A DNA stretch of 9,848 bases from Treponema sp. (GCA_031283505.1 JAITBO010000270.1:1-9848); one strand, 5' to 3'. Counted from the first letter of the stretch, positions 1-8,713 are shown. The notes: generated by a model not told the origin, from the sequence alone. Numbers and translations: made by a program.

Positions 1-639
1 CCTTTCGAGTTTCAGAGCGCAGCCGGCGATTATGTGGGCATCGACATCGAATTGCTCGCGGCGGCAGCGGCGGATCAGGGGTTTGTCTACGACCTTAAGC
101 CCCTGGGGTTCAGCGCGGCGGTGGCGGCCCTGGAATCAAACCAGGCCGACGGGGTTATCGCCGGTATGAGCATTACCGACGAACGGAAGCTCAAGTATGA
201 TTTTTCCGCGCCCTACTATGATTCGGGGGTAGTTATGGCTATCCGCGCCAATAACAGCGCCATCAAGAGTTATGCCGACTTGAAGGATCAGCGGGTGGCG
301 GTGAAAACCGGTACGGAAGGGGCGACCTTTGCGGAATCTATCCGGGATCAGTACGGATTCACCCTTGTCTACTTCGATGAATCTCCCTTTATGTACGAGG
401 AAGTGAAGGCGGGGAATTCCGTGGCCTGTTTTGAGGACTATCCGGTCATGGGATACGGTATATCCCAGGGGAATGGCCTGAAAATGGTAACCGGCATGGA
501 AAAAGGGTCCTCCTACGGCTTCGCGGTACTCAAAGGGAAGAACCAGGACCTGTTGAAGATGTTCGATCAGGGGCTCGTCAATCTCAAGAACAACGGAAAA
601 TATCAGGCGATATTGGACAAGTATATCGCGGTTGAATAA
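1..639 (+). CDS. Polar amino-acid ABC transporter, substrate-binding protein (5' partial)
   Basis: This is the extracytoplasmic receptor of an amino-acid importer of the PAAT family (SBP_bac_3 fold, as in GlnH/HisJ). The frame is open from base 1, so the signal peptide and the first part of lobe 1 lie outside the window; the first in-frame ATG at 34 is internal, because the preceding residues already read as family sequence (PFEF...GDYVGIDIELL). Visible family marks are the GIDIELL segment, the GMSITDERK stretch whose arginine in GlnH-type proteins binds the ligand carboxylate, DFSAPYY directly after it, the lobe-2 entry DLKDQRVAVKTGTEGATF, and an acidic ligand-site region around ACFEDYP. The C-terminus (NGKYQAILDKYI) is typical. 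It lies 39 bp before the permease gene, in operon order. Polar amino-acid specificity is well supported; the exact ligand (glutamine, arginine or another) cannot be read from sequence. Confidence 0.93.
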   Translation, partial: PFEFQSAAGDYVGIDIELLAAAAADQGFVYDLKPLGFSAAVAALESNQADGVIAGMSITDERKLKYDFSAPYYDSGVVMAIRANNSAIKSYADLKDQRVAVKTGTEGATFAESIRDQYGFTLVYFDESPFMYEEVKAGNSVACFEDYPVMGYGISQGNGLKMVTGMEKGSSYGFAVLKGKNQDLLKMFDQGLVNLKNNGKYQAILDKYIAVE

Positions 640-678
640 GCCAAGATTGAGTAAACCTGAGGGAAGGGACCTGGAAAA

Positions 679-1339
679 ATGGATATAGCAAGGGTATTGC
701 GGGAGGTTTTTCCGCTCTTATTCCGCGGAATGATTGTTACGGTACAAACCACTCTTTGCGCGCTGGTTATCGCGGTCTTTTTGGGTCTCTTTACCTGTCT
801 GTTTGGCTTGTCAAAAGTGGGAGCCCTGCGCCGTCTGGCTAAGGGCTATATCTGGATCATCCGAGGGACCCCCCTTCTGGTCCAGACCTTTTTTGTCTAT
901 TTCGGCATTCCCCAACTGATTCAGGCCATAGGGGTAAATTTCAGGCTTTCTCCCTTTGCGGCGGGGATTATCACCCTCAGCCTCAACGCCGGCGCTTATA
1001 TAGCCGAGATTTTCCGGGGCGGAATCCTCGCAGTTGACGCGGGTCAGATGGAGGCGGCGCGGAGCCTGGGGCTGTCCCATTACCGCGCCATGTTCAAAAT
1101 CATCCTGCCCCAGGCTATCCGGGTATCCATCCCGTCCCTGGTGAATCAATTCATCATCAGCTTAAAGGATACCTCCATCATTTCGATCATCAGTCTGGGG
1201 GAGATCGTGTATGAGGCGAAGATATATATAGGACGGACTATGCAATCCTTTGCTACCTGGACCATAGTCGGCCTAGTGTACCTGGTGATCATCACCGTGC
1301 TGTCCCATATTTCCACGTACGTTGAAAAGAGGCTTAGTT

Positions 1340-1362
<23 letters not shown>
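679..1362 (+). CDS. Polar amino-acid ABC transporter, permease
   Basis: This 227-residue inner-membrane protein forms the translocation path of the importer and docks the ATPase; the family usually works as a homo- or heterodimer. Family marks are the N-terminal [13 protein letters not shown] segment, [11 protein letters not shown] at residues 62-72, and the EAA coupling loop at about residues 125-144 ([20 protein letters not shown]), which contacts the ATPase. Hydrophobic stretches at about 18-44, 60-84, 92-112, 150-175 and 192-212 fit about five membrane spans. Length is normal for the HisM/GlnP group. The ATG at 679 follows a purine-rich GGGAAGGG at 661-668 and TGGA at 672-675, which serve as ribosome-binding sequence. 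Its last 23 bases overlap the ATPase gene, which suggests translational coupling. With only one permease gene visible, a homodimer is likely unless a second lies upstream. Confidence 0.95.
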
Positions 1363-2071
<709 letters not shown>

Positions 2072-4376
2072 GCCCCCCGCCGCCTTCGTTCGGCCTGGGC
2101 AGGGGTATGTCGGCGTAGCGGCCTGAATTATTCCAGTAGGTAAGCCCCCCGTTGCCGGCGTTCCGGACCCCTTCGATTTCCCGAAGCACGTAATCGTTGT
2201 TGTAATATAGGCGATCATAGGAGACGTTGAGGTAGAATGCCTGCACATAGGGACGGACTATGACTTGCCCCCTGGCGATACGGGCAGTACGCTGGGTGCC
2301 CAAGTAGTAAATGCGGTAGGGCCGGAGTTCCGCTGGTTTTTGGGCCAGAAAACCCTGCTCAAAGTGGCTGGGGTAATACATGGGGCATATTGCGTCCACA
2401 TAAGGGGCCAGAAGTTCCACCTCCTGCCCGGTCCGGGCTCCGGTGCGGTACCAGCCGTTGGCCCCGTAGATGTCGATAGAAATAGGGGCGCTGATCCGGG
2501 AGCGGATGTGGCGCAGGAAGGAGAGCATGGCGCTTTCCATGTCCATTCCGTTTTCCTGCCACCGGTATTTGGCGGTGGCCAGGTTGTCCCCATCGGTCGG
2601 GAACCGGATGTAGTCGAACTGAATTTCGTCAAATCCCCGTTCATGAAGTTCCCGTCCAACGGCGGCGATATAGTCCCAGACCTCCTCGGCGTAGGGGTCC
2701 ACCCATTGCTCGTCGTAGTAGGTACGGACTATCTCGTAGGCGGGATCATCCGCAGGAAAGGTTTCCGTCGTCAGGGAGGAACCCGAAGATTCCCGGTTTT
2801 CCGGCGTTTTGAGCCTCCGGCTGTCGTAGTACCCTTTCCAGGGTTTGTTGTTACGGCTGTCCCAGACCGCAAATTTGCCGCCTTCCTTCCGGGCAAGTTC
2901 CGGGTCTTTGAAGACCACCACCCTGGCGGCGGTATATATGCCCCGCTCCTTCATGGTTTTGAGGAAGGCGTCTATATCCACCGGGCGAAAAACCCGGCCT
3001 TTTTCCGCAATGACGGGATTTAGGGGGCTGAACCTGATACGTCCGTAATCATCCTTCATGTCAATGACCACCATGTTGAGGTTCCGGCTCTCCATGATGT
3101 CCAGATAGGGATTGAGGGACTGGCTTTCCATGGCGTGGTTCACCGGCAGGTAAAGGCCCTCCCGGTTTGCCGCCGGATTTTCCGGCCTGCCCTCTTCATA
3201 CTCCGGTCCGGGGACATCAAGAAGCCAGAGTTCCGAAAGGTTTACCGGTTCTATATCGGGGCGGAAACCGTCTTCCGGAACCATCAGGCAGAGGGCGGTA
3301 ATCCCCTGGCTTTTCAGCCGCCGGACCAGATCGCTGAGGTCCTGCCTGGGCCGGGCGTCCGTTTTTATCTCCCCTCCGGTCTGCACGGGGAGGCTCAACT
3401 CCATGACCGCTCCTTCCCGGACAAAGCGCAGGGCATCCCGGCCCACGTCCAGGGAATCCACCGTGCCGAAATCCGCAGCATCCGACCATATCCGGGTAAA
3501 ACGCTTCCGTTCCCAGTCCAGCCGGTAGAGGCGGCGCCGGAAGGTCTGGGCGGCGTATATCTCGTTTTTTGGGGGATCGTTACCTGAGGGGATCAGGATT
3601 ACGGCGATATCCGACACTTCATCGGAGTTGCCCGTGGTCTCAAGCCTTTCCAGGCCCTCGCTCAGTTCCGTCCACTTGGCCCCCGGTACACCGACTTTGA
3701 TGTAGTGAACCCCGTAGGTACTGTGGGAAAGAAAAACCGTGAGTTCCGGCAGGTTAGCCACCGCCACCGCCTTTATGCCGCTGGTCCGGTAAGAGGGAAA
3801 CCCCAGGCTCTTCCATGAACGCCCCTGATCCCTGGTAAGAAAAACCGCTTCCTTGGTAGCGCATACCATAATATCCGGATTTGCGGGGTTCACCTCCAAG
3901 TCTTTGAGTTCCTGAACCACCGTGATAAAAGATTTTTTCCCTTCGTCATAGACTTTTATAGTTTTTTCCGGAAGCCAGCTGTTCCGGTTTTCCCATTGGA
4001 TGAGATCCCGGGAAACCAAAACCCCCGTATCACTCAATATGGCCCAGAAATCCCCGGCCCTGATTATCTTTCTCACTCTGCCGCCGGTCCAGAGGGGACT
4101 TACCACCCCGTAACGGCTTATTCCGTAGAGTCCCGCATCCGTCCCGGCTATGACCTGCCATCTGATCCGGGCAGAGAGTCCTTCCGTCAGAATACCTGCC
4201 TGGGCGCTAAGTACAACAGGAAGGATGACGAACAGAAAAAAAACGCAGCATATCAAGAATCCCCCTCCGGTCAGAGAGGAAAAAACATACATCCTTTTTT
4301 TGGACATGGTTAAATCCATTTTAATAAATAAACCGGAATGTGAGAAGATGCCTAAAATACCGTTACCGCATTTAGC

Positions 4377-4390
4377 AGGTTGTTCAACCT
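4377..4390. repeat. Short palindrome beside the 124-bp element
   Basis: AGGTTG (4377-4382) and CAACCT (4385-4390) are perfect inverted copies separated by two bases. The palindrome ends three bases before the TA that begins the larger element. It may be an operator for the DUF4015 gene, part of the insertion target, or chance. Confidence 0.45.
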
Positions 4391-4393
4391 AAA

Positions 4394-4517
4394 TAGAGTC
4401 TGTCCATAATGTAGACACATTATGGACAGACTACCTTAAAATCTGCATTTTCGTAACCTTTAGGTGAAAAAATGCAAGGTCTGTCCACAAAGTAACCGAC
4501 TTTGCGGACAGACTCTA
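4394..4517. repeat. 124-bp palindromic element (MITE-like or REP-doublet-like)
   Basis: The ends are a perfect 12-bp inverted repeat, TAGAGTCTGTCC at 4394-4405 and GGACAGACTCTA at 4506-4517. Inside are two strong hairpins: 15 of 15 bp at 4397-4411/4418-4432 with a 6-base loop, and 14 of 15 bp at 4479-4493/4499-4513 with a 5-base loop. Between them is an 8-bp stem, TGCATTTT (4444-4451) with AAAATGCA (4469-4476). The core GTCTGTCC therefore occurs four times in alternating orientation. TA at each end would fit a TA target duplication, as made by IS630/Tc1-mariner-type transposases. No transposase gene is present, so this would be a non-autonomous element. A REP-doublet (REPIN) is the main alternative. 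The structure is directly visible; mobility is inferred. Confidence 0.8.
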
Positions 4518-4636
4518 ATTATACCGGCGGCAGTTTCAAGGATGTTCAGGCCGGCCTTGTTAATATTTCCGGTTCTATCCCTTACGAGGAAGATTTGGCA
4601 CCCATTGGCGGCGCGTATGGCGCCAGGCACAGGTAA
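4518..4636 (+). pseudogene. Probable 3' tail of a broken + strand gene, identity unknown
   Basis: Directly after the palindromic element the + strand is open in one frame to a TAA at 4634-4636. It reads protein-like: TGGSFKDVQAGLVNIS, then GSIPYEEDLAPIGGAYG. The frame opens only at 4496, after a TAA at 4493-4495 inside the element, and has no plausible start or ribosome-binding site. A good intrinsic terminator follows 30 bases after the stop, as expected behind a real gene. I read this as the end of a gene whose front was lost when the element inserted or by an associated deletion. I do not recognise the protein. An opposite-strand frame (4460-4702) also crosses this region but runs through the element and the terminator, so it is less convincing. 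Confidence 0.4.
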
Positions 4637-4665
4637 GGATGTTTTTTTATGCCCCAGGACAAATG

Positions 4666-4699
4666 GGAGATGGATATTTAGCCGTCTCTGTTTTTTTTT
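4666..4699 (+). terminator. Rho-independent terminator upstream of the grpE promoter
   Basis: GAGATGG (4667-4673) pairs with CCGTCTC (4682-4688) across an 8-base loop, with one G-U wobble and a possible extra G-U pair at 4666/4689. It is followed two bases later by nine T residues (4691-4699). This is the classic form on the + strand. It lies 30 bases after the stop of the gene remnant and just ahead of the grpE promoter, so it would shield the chaperone operon from upstream transcription. Confidence 0.75.
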
Positions 4700-4710
4700 C
4701 AAAATTTCAC

Positions 4711-4740
4711 TTGACCTTTTCCCGGCTAAGTAAGTATTTT
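4711..4740 (+). promoter_or_regulatory. Candidate promoter of the grpE-dnaK operon
   Basis: TTGACC (4711-4716) matches the sigma-70 -35 box at 5 of 6 bases. TATTTT (4735-4740), 18 bases on, is a weaker -10 box with 4 of 6 matches; TTAAAT at 4745-4750 is a poorly spaced alternative. Its place just after a terminator and about 50 bases before the grpE ATG supports the call. No CIRCE inverted repeat (TTAGCACTC-N9-GAGTGCTAA) is present. Confidence 0.5.
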
Positions 4741-4789
4741 TTAGTTAAATAGTTCGAAAAATCACTCTATATTGTTTGGAAACAAAGTA

Positions 4790-5449
4790 ATGAATGAAAA
4801 ATTCGCGGAACAGACGGAAGACTTGACGCCCGAATACGAGGGCGACGGTGAAGCGGTTGAAGACGGAGAGAAGACGGAAACGCCGGAATCTCAGAGCGAA
4901 GGGGAAAGAATAGCCGCTCTGGAAGCAAAATTGGCGGAACTGAGTGACCAATATCTCAGGAAAGCGGCGGATTTTGAGAATTCCCGTAAGCGGATGAACA
5001 GGGAGAAGCAGGATGCCATTGATTTTGCGAATCAAAGCCTGCTTTTGGATCTTATTCCTGTCATTGATGACTTTGAACGGGCCATACAGTCCGCCGCCGT
5101 ATCAAAGGATTTTGGCAGTCTCTACGAAGGGATCGCCATGACCGAAAAACGGCTCATAACCATGCTGGAGAACAAATGGGGGCTGAAACGCTTTGATTCC
5201 GCCGGGGAGCCTTTCGATCCTAACCGGCACGAGGCGTTGATGATGGAAAAGTCCGCTGATGTTGCCGAACCGGTCGTTCAGGAAGATTTCATTAAGGGCT
5301 ATACCTTAAAAGACAGGGTTATACGGAGCGCCAAGGTGAAGGTGATAATGCCCGAAGCCCCTTCCGCCCGGGAGGCGGATTTGTCAATTTCCGCGGAATC
5401 GCGGCCCGAAGAAACACAAAACCCCGGCGCTGAAAAGGCCGGGGATTAA
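4790..5449 (+). CDS. grpE: GrpE, nucleotide exchange factor of DnaK
   Basis: GrpE works as a cytoplasmic homodimer that opens the DnaK ATPase domain to release ADP, resetting the Hsp70 cycle. The 219-residue product has an acidic, low-complexity N-terminus (1-38), a long charged helix predicted to form the dimer coiled coil (about 38-80, containing LEAKLAELSDQYLRKAADFENSRKRMNREK), the family segment LLLDLIPVIDDFERAIQ (84-100), and the C-terminal beta domain with EPFDPNRHEALMM (140-152) and GYTLKDRVIRSAKVKV (170-185). About 30 acidic, probably disordered residues follow, more than in many GrpE proteins. ATG 4790 is chosen over an in-frame TTG at 4772 because GGAAA (4779-4783) sits at ribosome-binding distance. 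It ends 24 bp before dnaK, clearly the same operon. Confidence 0.96.
   Translation: MNEKFAEQTEDLTPEYEGDGEAVEDGEKTETPESQSEGERIAALEAKLAELSDQYLRKAADFENSRKRMNREKQDAIDFANQSLLLDLIPVIDDFERAIQSAAVSKDFGSLYEGIAMTEKRLITMLENKWGLKRFDSAGEPFDPNRHEALMMEKSADVAEPVVQEDFIKGYTLKDRVIRSAKVKVIMPEAPSAREADLSISAESRPEETQNPGAEKAGD
5422..5444 (+). promoter_or_regulatory. GC-rich hairpin at the grpE 3' end
   Basis: CCCCGGC (5422-5428) and GCCGGGG (5438-5444) are a perfect 7-bp inverted repeat around a 9-base loop. It lies inside the last codons of grpE, three bases before the stop codon. No T-run follows, so it is not a standard terminator. It could protect or delimit an mRNA end, or tune dnaK translation from the site about 12 bases downstream. 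Confidence 0.5.
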
Positions 5450-5473
5450 AGATAAAGAGGAGTCTAAGGTAAA

Positions 5474-7399
5474 ATGGGAAAAATAATAGGAATCGACTTG
5501 GGAACCACAAATTCATGCGTAGCCGTCCTGGAAGGCGGCGAACCGGTAGTCATCCAGAACTCCGAAGGGGGACGGACCACTCCTTCCATCATTGGCTTTA
5601 CCAGCAAGGGTGAGCGGGTAGTGGGTCAGCCCGCAAAAAATCAAATGATCACCAACCCGGAGAACACTGTTTATTCGATCAAGCGTTTCATGGGCCGCCG
5701 GTATTCAGAGGTGACCAACGAGATGAAGCTGGTCCCTTACAAAGTGGTCGAACAGGCCGACGACGTGCGGGTGGATATTGACGGAAAAAAGTATTCCCCC
5801 CAGGAAATTTCCGCTTTTGTGCTTCAAAAAATGAAGCAGACTGCCGAAGATTACCTGGGCGAAACCGTAACAGAGGCGGTCATTACCGTGCCGGCCTACT
5901 TCAACGATGCCCAGCGTCAGGCCACCAAGGATGCGGGGAAGATCGCGGGCCTGGAGGTCAAGCGTATCATCAACGAACCTACCGCCGCTTCCCTAGCTTT
6001 CGGTTTCAACAAGGACCAGAAGAAAGAAAAAACCATCGCCGTCTACGACTTGGGGGGGGGTACGTTTGATATTTCCATCCTGGAACTGGGCGAAGGGGTC
6101 TTTGAGGTAAAATCCACAAACGGCGACACCCACCTGGGGGGCGATGACTTTGACCGGCGCATCATGGAATGGCTCATCACCGAATTTAAGCAGGATACGG
6201 GTATTGATCTGGGCAAGGACCGCATGGCTTTACAGCGGCTCCGGGAAGCTGCGGAGAAGGCGAAAATTGAGCTTTCCGCCATGCAGACTACGGAAGTGAA
6301 TCTGCCCTTCATCACGGCGGATCAGTCCGGTCCCAAACACCTGCAAAAGAGCCTGACCCGGGCGAAATTTGAGCAGATGGTGAGCGATCTCCTGGAGCGG
6401 TCCAAGGAGCCCTGCAAGAAAGCCCTGGCCGATGCGGGCCTTGGCGCGGACCAGATAGACGAGGTTATCCTGGTCGGCGGTTCCACCCGTATTCCCGCAG
6501 TTCAGCAGATCGTCAAAGATCTGTTCAAGAAGGAACCCAACAAGGGGGTCAACCCCGATGAAGCGGTGGCCATAGGCGCGGCCATACAGGGTGGTATCCT
6601 GGGCGGTGATGTAAAAGATGTCCTCCTTCTGGACGTTACCCCTCTGTCTCTGGGTATCGAAACCCTGGGCGGCGTGATGACCCGGCTTATCACGCGGAAC
6701 ACCACCATTCCCACCCGGAAAAGCCAGATATTCTCTACCGCTGCCGATGGGCAGACTGCGGTGTCCATTCAGGTCCTCCAGGGTGAGCGGGAAATGGCGA
6801 GCCAGAACCGCGTTCTGGGACGTTTCGATCTGGTGGGTATTCCACCCGCGCCCCGAGGGGTCCCGCAGATCGAGGTAACTTTCGACATAGACGCCAACGG
6901 TATTGTCCATGTGTCCGCTAAAGATCTTGGGACGGGCAAGGAACAGAAGATCCGCATAGAAAGCTCCTCCGGGCTTTCGGACACCGACATTGATCGCATG
7001 GTCAAGGAAGCGGAACTCCACGCCGAGGAGGACAAGCGGGAAAAGGAAAAGGCCGAAGCCCGGAACGAAGCGGACACCATGATCTACAGCACCGAGAAGA
7101 ATATCAAGGATCTGGGCGACAAGGTAAACGTGGCGGATAAGACCAAAGCGGAGGAGGCCATTGCCGATCTGCGCCGGGCTTTGGAAGGCGGCGATACTCA
7201 GACCATCAAGGACAAGACCGAAGCCCTCCAACAGGTTTCTTACAAGATTGCCGAAGAGGTCTACAAACAGACCGGCGCCCAACAGCAGGGTCCCGGTTCC
7301 GGCGGTCAGGCCGACGGCGGTTTTCAGAGTCAGGATGGCGGCGGCAGCAATACCAAAAGCGCCGAGGACGTGGACTACGAAGTCGTAGACGATAAATAG
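5474..7399 (+). CDS. dnaK: DnaK, Hsp70 molecular chaperone
   Basis: This is the cytoplasmic ATP-driven chaperone that binds exposed hydrophobic peptides, working with DnaJ and GrpE. It is full length at 641 residues. The nucleotide-binding domain has phosphate-1 loop IDLGTTNS (7-14), [31 protein letters not shown], phosphate-2 motif DLGGGTFD (192-199) and adenosine motif VGGSTRIP (334-341). The conserved hydrophobic linker DVLLLDV is at 382-388. The substrate-binding domain follows, then a charged helical lid and a glycine/glutamine-rich tail ending [11 protein letters not shown], the usual bacterial ending. Ribosome-binding candidates are GAGGAG (5457-5462) and AAGG (5466-5469). It follows grpE in the same operon. 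One oddity is an uninterrupted run of nine G bases (6052-6060) coding the DLGGGT motif. No frame disruption is seen. Confidence 0.98.
   Translation: MGKIIGIDLGTTNSCVAVLEGGEPVVIQNSEGGRTTPSIIGFTSKGERVVGQPAKNQMITNPENTVYSIKRFMGRRYSEVTNEMKLVPYKVVEQADDVRVDIDGKKYSPQEISAFVLQKMKQTAEDYLGETVTEAVITVPAYFNDAQRQATKDAGKIAGLEVKRIINEPTAASLAFGFNKDQKKEKTIAVYDLGGGTFDISILELGEGVFEVKSTNGDTHLGGDDFDRRIMEWLITEFKQDTGIDLGKDRMALQRLREAAEKAKIELSAMQTTEVNLPFITADQSGPKHLQKSLTRAKFEQMVSDLLERSKEPCKKALADAGLGADQIDEVILVGGSTRIPAVQQIVKDLFKKEPNKGVNPDEAVAIGAAIQGGILGGDVKDVLLLDVTPLSLGIETLGGVMTRLITRNTTIPTRKSQIFSTAADGQTAVSIQVLQGEREMASQNRVLGRFDLVGIPPAPRGVPQIEVTFDIDANGIVHVSAKDLGTGKEQKIRIESSSGLSDTDIDRMVKEAELHAEEDKREKEKAEARNEADTMIYSTEKNIKDLGDKVNVADKTKAEEAIADLRRALEGGDTQTIKDKTEALQQVSYKIAEEVYKQTGAQQQGPGSGGQADGGFQSQDGGGSNTKSAEDVDYEVVDDK
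6052..6060 (+). repeat. Nine-base poly-G tract inside dnaK
   Basis: Nine consecutive G residues encode the last base of Leu193 and the glycines of the phosphate-2 motif. Alternative glycine codons would have broken the run. Such tracts are prone to slippage in replication and to sequencing length errors. Confidence 0.9.
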
Positions 7400-7426
7400 T
7401 GAAGAAAATGAACCGTGGGCCTTATA

Positions 7427-7457
7427 AACCTTTACGGATTTTCCGCCTGAAAGGGTT
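7427..7457 (+). other. Imperfect hairpin downstream of dnaK
   Basis: AACCTTT (7427-7433) pairs with AAAGGGTT (7450-7457) with one bulged G, enclosing an inner CGGA-TTT-TCCG hairpin (7435-7445). No run of T follows. It could mark a processed or weakly terminated dnaK mRNA end, leaving dnaJ to its own promoter as well as read-through. Confidence 0.35.
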
Positions 7458-7484
7458 GGTTCTGTTTATGCGGTCTGTTATACT
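7456..7484 (+). promoter_or_regulatory. dnaJ: Candidate extended -10 promoter for dnaJ
   Basis: TTGGTT (7456-7461) and TATACT (7479-7484) are separated by 17 bases. The -10 box has 5 of 6 consensus matches and is preceded by TGT, giving the extended -10 form TGnTATACT, which compensates for a poor -35 box. Transcription would start near 7491, leaving a leader of about 107 bases before the dnaJ start. The -10 box is the first part of a perfect 14-bp inverted repeat, so a protein bound there could block the promoter. Confidence 0.55.
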
Positions 7485-7560
7485 GCTTTAGGGATGGAAT
7501 TTAACAATATCTCTGTGAAATTCGGGGTTTTTTGTAGATTTTCAAACCTAAAGCAGTATA
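7479..7560. repeat. 82-bp element with perfect 14-bp terminal inverted repeats between dnaK and dnaJ
   Basis: TATACTGCTTTAGG (7479-7492) and CCTAAAGCAGTATA (7547-7560) are exact inverted copies separated by 54 bases. The interior also has GAATTT (7497-7502) paired with AAATTC (7518-7523), followed by GGGG and six T residues (7528-7533), a possible weak attenuator. The ends begin and finish with TA, so the unit could be TACTGCTTTAGG...CCTAAAGCAGTA flanked by a TA target duplication, as in IS630/Tc1-mariner-type miniature elements. Alternatively the arms are paired operator half-sites for the dnaJ promoter. The repeat is directly seen; its role is not. Confidence 0.7.
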
Positions 7561-7597
7561 TAAGGATTCGCGGTTAAATTCATTAAAGGGGTCCGAT

Positions 7598-8713
7598 GTG
7601 GCCAAGCGTGATTACTATGAAGTGCTGGGACTGCAAAAAGGCGCGTCCAAAGACGATATAAAAAAGGCGTATCGAAAACTTGCCATCCAGTATCATCCGG
7701 ACAAAAATCCGGGGAACAAGGAGGCGGAAGAGAAATTCAAAGAGGCTACCGAAGCCTACGAGATTCTTTCGGACGACAAGAGAAAGGCGGCCTACGATCA
7801 GTTCGGCTTTGCCGGTGTGGAGGGGATGAGCGGCGGTCAGGATTTTTCTTCCGCCTTCCAGGGGTTCGAGGACATATTCGGGGATTTCTCCGGCATCTTC
7901 AATACTTTTTTCGGGGGCAGCCGCCGTTCTTCAGGTAGTTCAGGGGGCGTCCGGCAAGGCGCCAATCTCCGGTATGATATAGAAATACCCTTTAAGGACG
8001 CCGTTTTTGGCACCAAGGTAGAAATCCAGTATTCCCATAACGAGTCCTGTCCTTCCTGCAAGGGAACCGGAGCTTCCGGCGGTTCGGGTAAAAGGGTGTG
8101 CCCCACTTGCCAGGGATCGGGCCAGGTCCGGCACAGCCAGGGGTTCTTCTCCATGGCGTCCACCTGTCCGTCCTGCGGCGGCGAAGGCTACATCATCGAA
8201 CATCCCTGTAAGGACTGCGGCGGTTCGGGCACTCAGAAAAAACGCCAGAAGATCATGGTCACTATTCCTGCGGGAGTGGAAAACGGAAAGCGGGTCGTCA
8301 TTCCCCGGCAGGGAGACGCCGGGCCCAACGGCGGTTCGCCGGGGGACCTCTACGTGTTCATCCAGGTAAAGCCCCACGAATACTTTGAACGCCAGGACCT
8401 GGACCTCTACTGCGCGGTGCCTGTCTCCGTAACCCAGGCGGCTCTGGGAGCGGATGTCCATGTAACTACCCTGGACGGAAAAACCATCAAGGCGAAGATA
8501 CCGCCGGGTATACAGAACGGATATATGCTCCGCATCCGGGACGAAGGTGTTCCCGCAGCCGGCCGCCGGGGCAGCCTCCATATCAAGGTAATGGTTCAGG
8601 TACCGGTCAAACTTTCTCGCCGGGGCCGGGAACTCATGGAAGAGTTGTCCCGGGTGGAAGGTGAAAACGAGTCGCCCAAACCGATTCCCCTGTCGGAACT
8701 GGCTAACCGTTAG
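7598..8713 (+). CDS. dnaJ: DnaJ, Hsp40 co-chaperone
   Basis: DnaJ binds unfolded clients, hands them to DnaK and stimulates DnaK ATP hydrolysis. The 371-residue product is a complete type I protein. It has a J domain (about 4-67) with HPD at 33-35, a Gly/Phe-rich linker (about 70-117), a zinc-binding region with all eight cysteines in four CxxCxGxG-type repeats (C151/C154, C168/C171, C190/C193, C204/C207), and C-terminal peptide-binding domains with [43 protein letters not shown] and [17 protein letters not shown]. The start is GTG at 7598, supported by AAAGGGG at 7585-7591 and by the family N-terminus [10 protein letters not shown]; the ATG at 7596 is out of frame. It lies 198 bp after dnaK, looser than grpE-dnaK, and probably has its own promoter. 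Two hairpins follow the stop. Confidence 0.97.
   Translation: MAKRDYYEVLGLQKGASKDDIKKAYRKLAIQYHPDKNPGNKEAEEKFKEATEAYEILSDDKRKAAYDQFGFAGVEGMSGGQDFSSAFQGFEDIFGDFSGIFNTFFGGSRRSSGSSGGVRQGANLRYDIEIPFKDAVFGTKVEIQYSHNESCPSCKGTGASGGSGKRVCPTCQGSGQVRHSQGFFSMASTCPSCGGEGYIIEHPCKDCGGSGTQKKRQKIMVTIPAGVENGKRVVIPRQGDAGPNGGSPGDLYVFIQVKPHEYFERQDLDLYCAVPVSVTQAALGADVHVTTLDGKTIKAKIPPGIQNGYMLRIRDEGVPAAGRRGSLHIKVMVQVPVKLSRRGRELMEELSRVEGENESPKPIPLSELANR

Larger units (their letters stand above)
4320..4789. other. Gene-poor spacer between the DUF4015 gene and grpE
   Basis: About 470 bp without an intact gene. In order it holds the short A/T-rich leader of the DUF4015 gene (read on the - strand), a 14-bp palindrome, a 124-bp palindromic element, the apparent tail of a broken + strand gene, an intrinsic terminator, and the grpE promoter. 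Each is listed separately. No clear promoter for the DUF4015 gene was found: a TTGAAC on the - strand (4381-4386) lacks a well-placed -10 box. Confidence 0.8.

Noticed and set aside
2265..3023. 252-codon + strand frame inside the DUF4015 gene
   Set aside because: The opposite strand carries clear DUF4015 motifs throughout this interval. The + frame is Gly/Pro/Val-rich shadow sequence without a ribosome-binding site.
4610..4648. GGCGC-GTATG-GCGCC hairpin (4610-4624) with a T7 run (4642-4648) as a terminator
   Set aside because: The T-run starts 17 bases after a 5-bp stem, and the stem lies inside the putative coding tail. The hairpin at 4666-4699 fits far better.
4460..4702. 80-codon - strand frame starting in the T-rich stretch before grpE
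   Set aside because: It would begin inside the terminator poly-T region (poly-lysine start) and end inside the palindromic element, with no ribosome-binding site. The + strand tail is the better reading.
4761..4780. A CACTC-like string before grpE as a possible CIRCE half-site
   Set aside because: Only ATCACTCTA is seen, without the matching GAGTG arm nine bases away, so it does not meet the CIRCE pattern.
6230..7282. 350-codon open frame antisense to dnaK
   Set aside because: It lies opposite a strongly conserved coding region, shows no family motifs, and is explained by GC-rich codon structure on the other strand.
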